DNA of 64,000 bases from Desulfurococcus mucosus DSM 2162 (lineage in GTDB: Archaea > Thermoproteota > Thermoprotei_A > Sulfolobales > Desulfurococcaceae): contig NC_014961.1 of the NCBI RefSeq assembly GCF_000186365.1, forward strand, positions 1,054,001 to 1,118,000, in the 5' to 3' direction. Within the stretch, counting starts at the first letter, position 1, and each line of letters starts with the position of its first letter. Below the pieces are notes generated by a model that ran no database searches, was not told the DNA's origin, and was given only the letters and a program-made list of their open reading frames with translations. Positions 17,424 through 26,113 of the stretch are shown piece after piece. Made by a program: the position numbers and the translations under genes.

Positions 17424-18491
17424 ATGGATTCAACCCGTTTCTGCGTGAGGTGCGGCAGGGAGACTAAACCAGAGGAGTTAATCAACGGCCTATGCATAGA
17501 CTGCTACCTGAAGCACCACGGCGTGTTCAAGGAGAAGCCGAGGGTGAAAGTAGTCGTCTGCCCTAAGTGCGGCTCATGGTATTTCAAAGGAGTATGGCAC
17601 CAGCCCCTTGATTTAAGGGAGGTTATCCGGAGGGAGCTACTCAGCGAGCTATACAGGTTCCTTTACAGCGAGATAAGAGTCCTCGAGGTCGACGTTGCCT
17701 CCGATATACGTAAGATCAGCGCCGGCGAACACGGGGTTGAAGCAGTATTCACCCTTGAAGTAGCCGGGAAACACGTGGCCAGGATCAGAGGCCTCGTAGC
17801 GGTGGAAACCGAGTACAAGGTATGCGATAAGTGCATGAGGAGAACCACGGGGTCGCATAAGGCGCTCGTACAGGTCAGGTTCGATCCACCTGAGGAGACG
17901 GGAGAACTCTACAGGGAGGTTAGCGCCCTCCTGCACTCCATGGGCCTGGAAAACAGCATAGTTGAAGTCGAGGAGAGAAGGGATGGAATGGATGTAAAGT
18001 TCGATGACGTCATCGCGGCTAGAAGGTATGTCGACGTATTGGCCAGGAAATACGGGGCGAGAACCTCGGAGTCCTTTAAATCGGTTAAATACGATTTCCA
18101 GGCGGGTAAGTGGAGCGGCGTAGTGACTATATCCGTGAGGATACCGGTGATCAAGGAAAACGACGTGGTCAAATACCGGGGGAGCATAGGCGTCGTGAAG
18201 CATGTCGGCGATGGAAGCCTGAAGATACTGCTCCTGGAGACGGGCGTCGAAGTAGAGGCACGTCTCTCAGACTACTGGAGCAACGTGTTGAGGAAGCCGC
18301 GTGAAGTATACGTGGACAGCAAGGTGTACACGGTGACAGCCGTGGATAAGACAACAGTGTACCTTTTAAACGAGGAGACAGGGGAGCTTAGGGAGCACCC
18401 GTTAACCCCCGGCAATTACGGGCTGAAGCCAGGGGATAGAGTTATAATATTAAGTGACGGTGAGAGAGAAGTAGTAGTGAAGAAAGAGTAG
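17424..18491 (+). CDS. nmd3: NMD3-like ribosome biogenesis protein
   Basis: Archaeal homolog of the 60S export adaptor Nmd3, probably a large-subunit assembly factor. Two N-terminal treble-clef-like motifs, CVRCGRETKPEELINGLCIDCY and CPKCGSWYFKGVW, and a third pair CDKCMRRT. The middle part carries the NMD3 OB/SH3-like domains. 355 aa. It follows DUF424 by 6 bp and precedes aIF1A by 2 bp. Confidence 0.87.
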   Translation: MDSTRFCVRCGRETKPEELINGLCIDCYLKHHGVFKEKPRVKVVVCPKCGSWYFKGVWHQPLDLREVIRRELLSELYRFLYSEIRVLEVDVASDIRKISAGEHGVEAVFTLEVAGKHVARIRGLVAVETEYKVCDKCMRRTTGSHKALVQVRFDPPEETGELYREVSALLHSMGLENSIVEVEERRDGMDVKFDDVIAARRYVDVLARKYGARTSESFKSVKYDFQAGKWSGVVTISVRIPVIKENDVVKYRGSIGVVKHVGDGSLKILLLETGVEVEARLSDYWSNVLRKPREVYVDSKVYTVTAVDKTTVYLLNEETGELREHPLTPGNYGLKPGDRVIILSDGEREVVVKKE

Positions 18492-18493
18492 AG

Positions 18494-18844
18494 GTGGTGT
18501 ATCTGAGCAGGGGACGAGACGAGAGAGAAGCCGGCCAGGGAAGCGAGATACCGTTACCTAACCCGGATGAGGGGACCATAATATGCGGTGTCATACGACA
18601 CCTAGGCGGCGACTTCCTCGTGGCTAAATGCCTCGACGGAGTCGACAGGAAGATCAGGATCCCTGGTAAACTCAGGAGGAGGGTCTGGATATCCGAGGGA
18701 GACATAATCCTAGTAGGGCTCTGGGATTTCTCATCCGATAAAGGCGAGGTAGTATACAAGTACGGGAGAAACGAGGTCAACAAGCTGGTTGAGAAAGGCG
18801 TTGTCCCAAAGGAGTTCATCGACGCCTTAAGTGAACTGATATGA
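18494..18844 (+). CDS. Translation initiation factor aIF1A
   Basis: OB-fold factor that binds the ribosomal A site during initiation. Key segments are IICGVIRHLGGDFLVAKCLDG, RIRIPGKLRRRVWISEGDIILVGLWDF (key residues IPGK, RVWI, GDIILV) and a short C-terminal helix. GTG start at 18494. The stop overlaps the next ATG as ATGA, so translation of rio1 is probably coupled. Confidence 0.93.
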   Translation: MVYLSRGRDEREAGQGSEIPLPNPDEGTIICGVIRHLGGDFLVAKCLDGVDRKIRIPGKLRRRVWISEGDIILVGLWDFSSDKGEVVYKYGRNEVNKLVEKGVVPKEFIDALSELI

Positions 18845-19656
18845 GCGACGACATCGATAGGCTTCTAGGGGGGAGAAACGAGCCCCGTAGAAAAGACAAG
18901 GATTTATTTGAAACCGTTGAAGAAGTCTTCGACACTGCAACCGTTATGACCATAGTGGAATTAACTAGGAGAAAGGTTATCAGGAAGCTGAGCGGGGTCA
19001 TCAGCGCCGGCAAAGAGGCCAGAGTCTACCTTGCCTCAGGCTACAGGGGCGAGTACCTGGCGGTGAAAATCTATCTGACAAGCTCCGCTGAGTTCAGGAA
19101 GGGAATATATAAATACATAGCGGGAGACCCCCGCTTCGAGAACATCAGGGTCAGGGACACCAGGGATCTGATATACGCGTGGACGAGAAAGGAGTACAGG
19201 AACCTTAAGCGGATGCATGCAGCGGGAGTAAAGGTTCCCCGGCCCGTGGCCTTCATGAACAACGTGCTCGTCATGGAGTTCCTCGGGGAGAACGGGGTTA
19301 GATACCCTCTACTCGTTGAAGCCTACAGGGAGCTCGACGCTGAGGAGCTTAGGAATCTCTACCGGTTGATCCTGGAGGAGGTTGTCAAGATCTACTGTAA
19401 AGCCAGGCTCGTGCACGGCGATCTCTCAGAGTACAATGTAATGGTGACGCCTGGACCCGATGTAGCCATCATAGATGTCAGCCAAGCCGTGGATCTATCA
19501 CACCCCAACGCCGATGAATTCCTAGCCAGGGATCTCAGGAACATAAACAGGTTTTTCAGGGAGGAAGCAGGTATAGATACCCTTAGCCTAGAGGAGTTAC
19601 TGGAGGTCGTCAAGACGTGTCAAGCGATGAAAAGGGAAGATTCATCCCAGGCGTAA
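18841..19656 (+). CDS. rio1: RIO1-type serine protein kinase
   Basis: Atypical kinase needed for late small-subunit maturation. It shows the P-loop STGKEA-like ISAGKEARVYLAS, the lysine in LAVKIY, the catalytic loop VHGDLSEYNVMV (HGD-x-S-x-YN) and the metal loop IIDVSQAVDLSHP (IDVSQ). 271 aa. It overlaps the following KH gene by 40 bp. Confidence 0.93.
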   Translation: MSDDIDRLLGGRNEPRRKDKDLFETVEEVFDTATVMTIVELTRRKVIRKLSGVISAGKEARVYLASGYRGEYLAVKIYLTSSAEFRKGIYKYIAGDPRFENIRVRDTRDLIYAWTRKEYRNLKRMHAAGVKVPRPVAFMNNVLVMEFLGENGVRYPLLVEAYRELDAEELRNLYRLILEEVVKIYCKARLVHGDLSEYNVMVTPGPDVAIIDVSQAVDLSHPNADEFLARDLRNINRFFREEAGIDTLSLEELLEVVKTCQAMKREDSSQA

Positions 19657-20234
19657 CAAGACTATACGAGAAGCTTCCACTGGAAAGAGTAGGCGTCCTC
19701 ATAGGCGACAACGGTAGAGTTAAGAAAGAGATAGAGGAGCGTACACGCACCACGCTAACCATAGACTCGGAGACAGGCAGCGTCATAGTGGAGCCAGCTT
19801 TCCCCGAGACATCCTCCCTGGAATTAATGAAGGCAAGGGACATCGTGAGAGCCATAGCATACGGCTTCAGCCCGGAGAGAGCCTTCAGGCTTCTTGATGA
19901 GGATCAAGTGCTGGTGGTCATCGATGTACGTCAGTACGTGGGCGATAAACCGAACCATATCAAGAGGGTTCTCGGAAGAGTGATAGGTGAGGAGGGGAGG
20001 GCGAGGAGGGTTCTCGAGGAGGCAACCGGCACCTATATATCTATATATGAACCCTACATAGCCATAATAGGTGACTACGAATCCGCCAACATAGCCCGCA
20101 CAGCGGTTGAAATGTTGATCCAGGGTAGGACGCACTCCACGGTCTACAGGTATGTTGAGAGGGAAATGTTCTCTGTTAAAAGGCGTAGGATGCGTGAGCT
20201 CTGGTCGAAGGAGCCGGAGACCGGTGAAAAATAG
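19617..20234 (+). CDS. KH-domain rRNA processing protein (Dim2/Pno1-like)
   Basis: Small-subunit assembly factor with two KH motifs: VGVLIGDNGRVKKEIEERT and IKRVLGRVIGEEGRARRVLEEAT (GxxG loops GDNG and GEEG). It partners functionally with Nob1 and Rio1 in eukaryotes, and here its gene overlaps rio1. GTG start, 205 aa. It ends the plus-strand operon. Confidence 0.88.
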   Translation: MSSDEKGRFIPGVTRLYEKLPLERVGVLIGDNGRVKKEIEERTRTTLTIDSETGSVIVEPAFPETSSLELMKARDIVRAIAYGFSPERAFRLLDEDQVLVVIDVRQYVGDKPNHIKRVLGRVIGEEGRARRVLEEATGTYISIYEPYIAIIGDYESANIARTAVEMLIQGRTHSTVYRYVEREMFSVKRRRMRELWSKEPETGEK

Positions 20235-20262
20235 CTTATTTGTGCTGCAAGCAGCCCTGACA

Positions 20263-20682
20263 CTAGGCCACCAGCAGGTAGAGTGCTGCAGCTATCAGTA
20301 TTGCTGAAACAGCCTTCTTCCACGTAAGCTCCTCGTGAAGTATGAGTACGGATAGAAGTATTATGAAGAGTATGCTGGACCTATCGATCATTGCAACAGA
20401 TGAAGCATCGCCTTTCTGGAGAGCTATGAAGTAGAATATCCATGAGAGGCCGCCGGCGACACCACTGAGCACTATGAAGAGGTACTCTACCTGAGTAATC
20501 CCCTTAACGTGCTCGACTCCTCTAAAGTACAGCATTATGCCCACCGCGAAAAACATCATCACGATCGAACGGAGCGCTGTAGCTGTCACGGAGTCAACGC
20601 GTTGCAACCCCATCTTAGCTAGGATTGTTGCAAGTGCGGCAGCCAGCGCGTCAAGGAGTGCGTAGACAACCCATTGCTCCAT
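20263..20682 (-). CDS. EamA-domain half-size membrane transporter
   Basis: A 139-residue integral membrane protein with ~4-5 transmembrane segments and one EamA (drug/metabolite transporter) repeat (WIFYFIALQKGDASSVAMIDRSSILFIILLSVLILHEEL; key residues ALQKGDAS and LHEEL). Full-size relatives have two repeats, so this half would have to dimerize. The start at ATG 20682 (MEQWVVYALL) is preferred over an upstream in-frame ATG at 20799. Substrate unknown. Confidence 0.78.
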   Translation of the reverse strand: MEQWVVYALLDALAAALATILAKMGLQRVDSVTATALRSIVMMFFAVGIMLYFRGVEHVKGITQVEYLFIVLSGVAGGLSWIFYFIALQKGDASSVAMIDRSSILFIILLSVLILHEELTWKKAVSAILIAAALYLLVA

Positions 20683-20823
20683 CAAGCCCACCAGGAGCTT
20701 TAAGTATCTCTTGAACAGTATTAAAACCACCAGGTGCCACAACACCGATGAGGAGGGAACCCGGGTATAAGGGCTGATGCATGCTGAGAAGGCCCGCATA
20801 GCTGAGGAGAATAGTACCGGGTT

Positions 20824-22275
20824 TCAGCCCCTGAACGTCCTCAACACATCCCTGTGAGCCAGGTAGCCGGCTGCCACTATCAAGGGGAGATATTCTATTC
20901 TCCCAAGATACATTCCAGCTATTAGAGCCAGCTTCACGAGGAGCGGGGAGGACGCTGATGTTATACCCGTTGACAACCCGACACAGCTAGCAGCGGACGT
21001 TGACTCGAATAAGGCGTCTAGGAAGTCCACATGTGGCATCGCAACCTTTATCAGGGATGCAGCAAGGAGCACTATGAAGGCGTGTATCACTACTACGAGG
21101 AGCACGCCTGACACCTCATCCTCGTCGAGGTTCTTCCCATCCATGGAGACCTTGAGGCTGACTCTTTCACGGAGCAGTGTCGACGCCCCATATGTGCCCA
21201 GCTTCCTCAGGAGGACGACCAGCCTATACACCTTCACCCCGCCGGCCGTTGAGAAGGACATGCCACCTATGAACATTGCGAGCACGAGTATCTCCTTCAC
21301 GCCTACTGGGAATCCGCCGACGACGCCTATGTTGAACCCCGTGGTCGTCATGGCTGAAACCGTGTTGAAGACTCCGAGCACTATGGATGATGCACCAGCA
21401 CCGTTCACCGTGAAGACCAGTACTGAGAGCAGGGAGAGGGAGGCAAGCCCTGCGAAATAGTATTTGACCTCGTCGCTTCTAAACGCCTCTCTCGCCCTGA
21501 AGTCTAATAGCAGGCTTAGATTAAGAAAGTTCATGCCTCCGAGCACCATGACCAGTATTGTTGGAAATATACTGAGCGGAGCATACCTGTAGATCGCCTC
21601 ATAGTTGGCGTCGTAGTTACTCATACCGCCCGTGGCCACCGCCGTCATAGTGTGTATTACTGCATCATAGAGGCTTACACCAGAGTAGTAGAGTAAAACC
21701 ACACCCATCAATGTGACAAGTATATAGACCTCCGTTATCCTTCTCGCAGTACGCCTCAGGGTATACATCACTCTCACAGGCCTCTCTACACCGTAGAGCG
21801 TGTAGCCGAACCTCCAGAAGAAGGGTATCATCACCATTGCGAACACGACGAAGCCTAGTTCACCGCTCCACTGCATGAGGGCCCGCCACCAGTTAATACT
21901 CTTCTTCAAGTGATCCAGGCCGCTTAGAACCGTGAGACCTGTACCCGTGAAGCCTGAAACGCTTTCAAAGAACGCGTCGATGAAGGGAACACCGATCTCC
22001 ATGTGCAATGGGATCGCGGCTAGAACCGGTATGATCAGCCATGAAACAGTTGAGACGAAGTACGCCTCAGTGAAACCCATCTCCCCAACGCCTCCCAGCC
22101 TCACCAGGGCCTCTACACCGGCGATACCGGTCAACACGTAGAGTATGGAGAGCGTGAGGAAACTCCATGAAACAGGCTCGCCAGCCAGCAGGTCAACCAA
22201 TGGGACACTCAGCATCATGAAGCCCAGCACTGCGATAAGACCGAAAAGGCCGGTTATCAGTGACGCCACCCTCAT
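20824..22275 (-). CDS. trkH: Trk-type potassium uptake membrane subunit
   Basis: K+ translocating subunit (TrkH/KtrB family), 483 aa with four MPM-type repeats. Selectivity-filter segments include GFTGTGLTV, AVATGGMSNYD, TTTGFNIGVV and CVGLSTGI, each with the conserved Gly. The likely regulatory partner is the RCK protein at 13682-14338. It lies immediately downstream of tRNA-Arg on the same strand. Confidence 0.9.
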   Translation of the reverse strand: MRVASLITGLFGLIAVLGFMMLSVPLVDLLAGEPVSWSFLTLSILYVLTGIAGVEALVRLGGVGEMGFTEAYFVSTVSWLIIPVLAAIPLHMEIGVPFIDAFFESVSGFTGTGLTVLSGLDHLKKSINWWRALMQWSGELGFVVFAMVMIPFFWRFGYTLYGVERPVRVMYTLRRTARRITEVYILVTLMGVVLLYYSGVSLYDAVIHTMTAVATGGMSNYDANYEAIYRYAPLSIFPTILVMVLGGMNFLNLSLLLDFRAREAFRSDEVKYYFAGLASLSLLSVLVFTVNGAGASSIVLGVFNTVSAMTTTGFNIGVVGGFPVGVKEILVLAMFIGGMSFSTAGGVKVYRLVVLLRKLGTYGASTLLRERVSLKVSMDGKNLDEDEVSGVLLVVVIHAFIVLLAASLIKVAMPHVDFLDALFESTSAASCVGLSTGITSASSPLLVKLALIAGMYLGRIEYLPLIVAAGYLAHRDVLRTFRG

Positions 22276-22335
22276 ACATGGGCACCAGGCTAAGCAGGTT
22301 GCAACCGGTAGGGTACCATACTGGAGACCACGGAG

Positions 22336-22410
22336 CGGGCCCGCGGGGATTCGAACCCCGGGCCTCCGGCTTAGAAGGCCGGCGCCCTATCCTGGCTAGG
22401 CGACGGGCCC
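22336..22410 (-). tRNA. tRNA-Arg (TCT)
   Basis: Intron-free cloverleaf: acceptor GGGCCCG/CGGGCCC, anticodon arm CCGGC-CTTCTAA-GCCGG with anticodon TCT, T loop TTCGAAT, discriminator G. Confidence 0.94.
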
Positions 22411-22525
22411 ACTCCAACCACAATCATAATCCAGGCAAGGGAATTATATATCTGACACCCAGGTGACGCTTTCCTTCCCGTAGGATTGACCCAGTGATAG
22501 AGGAAAAACCAGTGTTTCACAGGCG

Positions 22526-25252
22526 TCATTGCGTGCATAGCGTGTTCTCTAGCTCGCTTATTACGTCTTCCCTGCTCAGTGCACTGGTTTTCCTCAGTGC
22601 TACATGATCCGGCTTGCCGCCTCCCTTAGCCCCCTTAGCTGAGAGCCTTGCAGCCGTCTTCCTGAGGTCTATGTTCTTCTCCGATGCCTTCTCCGGCTTC
22701 ACAGCTATCTCCAGTGTTTCCCCTGCATCTATAACTGTGAGGATCCCTTGTTTGAGTGAGAGTTCTTCGAGTACTTGTCTAAGCAGCTTCTCGTCGCGTA
22801 CCGGTAGCTCCACATATGTTACATCTACACCGCAGATACTGGTTTTCCCGGCTACCCCTTGGGATACCAGGGTATCGGCCAGGCGGGCTCTGTACTCTTC
22901 AAGCAGCTTGCTGACCTCAGCGTGCTCCCTGCTCATCTTTCTCACGGCTGAAGCCAGGTCTCCCTGCCTCGCCCCCATGACTGCTAGGGCCTCATCTATT
23001 TCTCCTTCAAGTGACCGTATGTGGTCTACGAGCCTGGTCGACGCTATGAACTCCAACCTTACTACCCCATCCTGTATTCTCTCAGCATTAACTATCTTCA
23101 CACCACCGATCTCAGAGGTATTATGGACGTGTGTACCGAAGCATGCCTGGGCATCCCATCCCGGTATCTCAACTATCCTCAGGATCGGTGAGTACACTGC
23201 CCCACCCTGGTATATCCGTAGCCCATACTTCGATTCAGCCTCGAACTTACCCATCTCGTGGAAGCGTAGGTTGATCCTATCCTCTATGAGCTTATTCGCG
23301 AGATCCTCTATCCTCCGCAACTCCTCCGGCGTCAACGACTTGTGATGAGTTATGTCCAGCCTAGCTTTCTCAACAGTTTTCTCAGCGCCAGCCTGCCACA
23401 CGTGGTCGCCGAGCACTCTTCGCGCTGCAGCCAGCACCACATGGGTCGCTGTATGATGCTTCATCAACCTATACCTCCTATACCAGTCTATTGAGACGTT
23501 GACAACCGTGCCCTCTGCAATCTCAACTGGCTCCTTCAACACATGGATTATTACATTCCCTACCTTCCCCACGTATTCCACCGCGTAGCGCCTGCCGGCA
23601 ACCTCTATGAAGCCTGTGTCGTGGTCCTGTCCACCAGCCCATGGATACATTACCGTCCTATCGAGAACCAGGTACCTGTCCCTGACGCCTAGGACGCGTG
23701 CCTCCACACTGGTTAAGTATGGATCCATGTGGAATACTCTCACAGTCCCAGGGAAGCGGGAAGCCCACTCAACCACATCGCTTGGGAATTCATGCTCCTT
23801 CTCCTTGACTAGAACCCCGGGTGAGGAATGTCTCTGAGCTATCTTGGAGTAGAAGTCGCCTGGTATCGAGACCTCTACACCATGCTCCCTCGCCCTTTCA
23901 GCAACGAATTCAGGCGGTATGCCATGGGAGTCGTATATTGTGATCAAGTCGTCTAAACCCAGGCTCTTCCTCTTCTTCAACAGCTTGTCAACTATGTCTA
24001 TGCCGCGGCTCACCGCGTCAATGAACTTGGCTGTCTCAACAGCAGCCACATCCATTATGTAATCCCTGTGAGCCTCAAACTTGCCGTATATGTAGTCGTT
24101 CTTCCAGTACTTTATCTGCCTGTCGAGGAGCTCCTGAACCACATCGGTGAGCCTAGCCGGCTCCACCCCTAGTCTAACAAGGTTCCTGAGGAGACGCCTG
24201 ATCACCAGCCTCGCCAGGTATCCTTCACCAGTGTTCGAGGGGACGACGCCGTCTGAAAGCATCAGGCTCATTGTCCTCGCATGGTCTAGCACGCTGTAGA
24301 GGTATATCACCTTGACGAATTCATCTATGTGATCCCCGAAGCCGTGCTCGCGGAGAGCCCTCTCATACTCTCGAATACCCTCTATCTCCCTATCGCTCAA
24401 CATGTACACGGCCTTCTTCAAGACATCGTAGGGGGGCTCCTCGACGCCTAAGACATCCTTGTACTCGTTGATCAACCTGCCGTATATGGCGTGGAAGCCT
24501 GTCGGCGTCTTCTGAGTGAACCATGCTATCCTCTCAATACCGTAGCCGCAGTCAACGACTAGGACAGGGTTCTCCACGTATTTGCCGTCTACAACCTTGT
24601 ACATCATGTGGACAAGTGTAGCAAGCTCCATGCCGTCGACAAGCACCTCTGGAGCTGGACCAGCGTTACCTCCCCCCTCCCACCATCCCTCCTTGAACAC
24701 CAGGTCGTCCAGGTCTATGCCTATCTCCTTATTGAAGAACTCTATAGTGTTATCGAGTATCCCCTCAACCCAGTAGATGAATCTGCCAGGCTTGTTGAAC
24801 GCGTGCATCCCGCCCATTTCGAAACTGGTTAAATGCCTCCCGAACGTTAAGCCCACGTTGTCTATGTCGCTCAACCTTATGGATGGCTGGATTATCACAA
24901 GGGGATTGTACGGTGGGTCGACTATGCCCTCTGTTACAGCTGGCTGAAACACTATTATGGATGCTATGGTGAGGTAAAGGTCGTTCCTCCACCTAGCTAG
25001 GACAGGGTAGGGATCCACTACTCCATGCCCCTTAGACCTGAGGAACCCTATGAACTTCTCCCTTACCTCCTGGAGGCTTAAAGGCTTCACGCGCTTATAC
25101 TCCTTGTAGAGGAACTCGTACTTGCTGCAAGGCCTGTCTGGACACGTGTCCCTTGGAACCCTGCTCCACAGCACGCCTTCCTCGCACTTCTTACACCTAT
25201 ACATCTCATACCCGTATTTACGCAGGTATTCGAAGCTGACTTTACCAGTCAC
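22526..25252 (-). CDS. alaS: Alanyl-tRNA synthetase, archaeal type
   Basis: Charges tRNA-Ala. 908 aa. It has the archaeal N-terminal extension with CxxC pair (YRCKKCEEG), class II motifs (RWRNDLYLTIASI; GRHLTSFEMGG), the editing domain with HTATHVVLAAARRVLGDHVWQAG (HxxxH) and the partner CFGTHVHNTSEIG (CxxxH), and a C-terminal C-Ala domain. The start is GTG. A ~140-bp spacer separates it from the P1 gene downstream; a TATA-like CTTTTTAAG (minus, ~25345) lies upstream. Confidence 0.95.
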   Translation of the reverse strand: MTGKVSFEYLRKYGYEMYRCKKCEEGVLWSRVPRDTCPDRPCSKYEFLYKEYKRVKPLSLQEVREKFIGFLRSKGHGVVDPYPVLARWRNDLYLTIASIIVFQPAVTEGIVDPPYNPLVIIQPSIRLSDIDNVGLTFGRHLTSFEMGGMHAFNKPGRFIYWVEGILDNTIEFFNKEIGIDLDDLVFKEGWWEGGGNAGPAPEVLVDGMELATLVHMMYKVVDGKYVENPVLVVDCGYGIERIAWFTQKTPTGFHAIYGRLINEYKDVLGVEEPPYDVLKKAVYMLSDREIEGIREYERALREHGFGDHIDEFVKVIYLYSVLDHARTMSLMLSDGVVPSNTGEGYLARLVIRRLLRNLVRLGVEPARLTDVVQELLDRQIKYWKNDYIYGKFEAHRDYIMDVAAVETAKFIDAVSRGIDIVDKLLKKRKSLGLDDLITIYDSHGIPPEFVAERAREHGVEVSIPGDFYSKIAQRHSSPGVLVKEKEHEFPSDVVEWASRFPGTVRVFHMDPYLTSVEARVLGVRDRYLVLDRTVMYPWAGGQDHDTGFIEVAGRRYAVEYVGKVGNVIIHVLKEPVEIAEGTVVNVSIDWYRRYRLMKHHTATHVVLAAARRVLGDHVWQAGAEKTVEKARLDITHHKSLTPEELRRIEDLANKLIEDRINLRFHEMGKFEAESKYGLRIYQGGAVYSPILRIVEIPGWDAQACFGTHVHNTSEIGGVKIVNAERIQDGVVRLEFIASTRLVDHIRSLEGEIDEALAVMGARQGDLASAVRKMSREHAEVSKLLEEYRARLADTLVSQGVAGKTSICGVDVTYVELPVRDEKLLRQVLEELSLKQGILTVIDAGETLEIAVKPEKASEKNIDLRKTAARLSAKGAKGGGKPDHVALRKTSALSREDVISELENTLCTQ

Positions 25253-25394
25253 AGCTCACACCACCCAGGAGCCGGGCGTGGTTCAAGATGACTGCACCAG
25301 GACCCGTGGCATCGAGAAATACGCATAGCCATCATCCATGCCGCTTAAAAAGCCATAATGTACTCGGGGTATAAAAGGATTAAGGCCCCGGATT

Positions 25395-25482
25395 CTACCC
25401 GAAGAGGGCTGAGAAGCCCTCTGAGAGAGCCTCCTCACTGAGCTCCTTAGACTCCTCCTCTTTCTTCTCCTCCTTCTTCTCC
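25395..25482. repeat. 88-bp direct repeat, copy 1 (3' end of P1 gene)
   Basis: Identical base for base to 26026-26113. It encodes the shared C-terminal tail of P1 and P0 (about 29 codons including the stop). Confidence 0.93.
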
Positions 25483-25715
25483 TCGGCTGCTGGGGCAGTG
25501 GCCGGGGCAGCCTGCACTGGGGCAGCCGCTACAGGGGCTGCGATCGCTTGCTCGAGGACTTTAGCTATATCTATGTTCTTGATCGCCGCTACAAGTGACT
25601 TCACCCTTACCTCGTCGACGGCTACGCCGGCTGCCTCCAGCACCTTCTTCACGTTTTCCTCACTTATCTCCTTACCGGCCTTGTACAGCAGTAAAGACGC
25701 ATATATGTACTCTAT
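25395..25715 (-). CDS. rpl12: Ribosomal protein P1 (L12) with apparent AUA start codon
   Basis: Acidic stalk protein that recruits translational GTPases, 106 aa. The conserved N-terminus [20 protein letters not shown] is encoded upstream of the first standard start (GTG 25652). In that frame the codons run stop-GGT-ATA-GAG, with no ATG, GTG or TTG, and GGAGGTG sits 7 nt before ATA. Ala-rich hinge and charged tail EEKKEE...SALFG. A separate TATA box (CTTTAAAAACC, minus, ~25771-25781) gives it its own promoter, as it is cut off from the P0 gene by an insertion. Confidence 0.85.
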   Translation of the reverse strand: MEYIYASLLLYKAGKEISEENVKKVLEAAGVAVDEVRVKSLVAAIKNIDIAKVLEQAIAAPVAAAPVQAAPATAPAAEEKKEEKKEEESKELSEEALSEGFSALFG

Positions 25716-25860
25716 ACCTCACCACCTCCACGCGTTAAAGCATTACTGCTGGATTTAAATCTGAGAAACGGTTTTTAAAGCTTCCACCCCGAGTAGAGGC
25801 TTAACACACCGGGCCACTGAGAGCTGATCAATGCTTGACAAGGCCCCTGGGGCTTTACAG

Positions 25861-25978
25861 GTCTGACTCCCCCACCCTTAAGGGCGAGGCTTCCGATTGT
25901 AAACCTTTAACAAGTGAGGGGAACCAGTGGATCCCTGAACAGGGGATCCTCATCCTTCAGAGCGGGAAGGGTTAGATG
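25861..25978. mobile_element. Tnp-less IS200/IS605-like end hairpins between P0 and P1 genes
   Basis: The ~310-bp spacer between P0 and P1 holds two hairpin units. On the minus strand, 25861-25902 reads TTACAATCGGAAGCCTCGCC then CTTAAGGGTGGGGG, resembling IS200/IS605 right ends. On the plus strand, 25918-25978 (GGGGAACCAGTGGATCCC ... AAGGGTTAG) matches the unit at 53831-53890. No transposase remains. The rest of the spacer (25716-25860) carries the P1 promoter; I see no gene in it. Confidence 0.55.
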
Positions 25979-26025
25979 TATCCGGGAAAGGTTTGTAAAA
26001 CAAGGCTCACCTTGCCTAAGCCGGC

Positions 26026-26113
26026 CTACCCGAAGAGGGCTGAGAAGCCCTCTGAGAGAGCCTCCTCACTGAGCTCCTTAGACTCCTCCTCTTTCTTCTC
26101 CTCCTTCTTCTCC
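26026..26113. repeat. 88-bp direct repeat, copy 2 (3' end of P0/L10 gene)
   Basis: Perfect copy of 25395-25482. Identity ends abruptly one base beyond the coding tail, at 25483/26114. Confidence 0.93.

Noticed and set aside
22193-22423. Open frames over tRNA-Arg on both strands
   Set aside because: They are read through the tRNA cloverleaf and the trkH 3' region; no protein signal.
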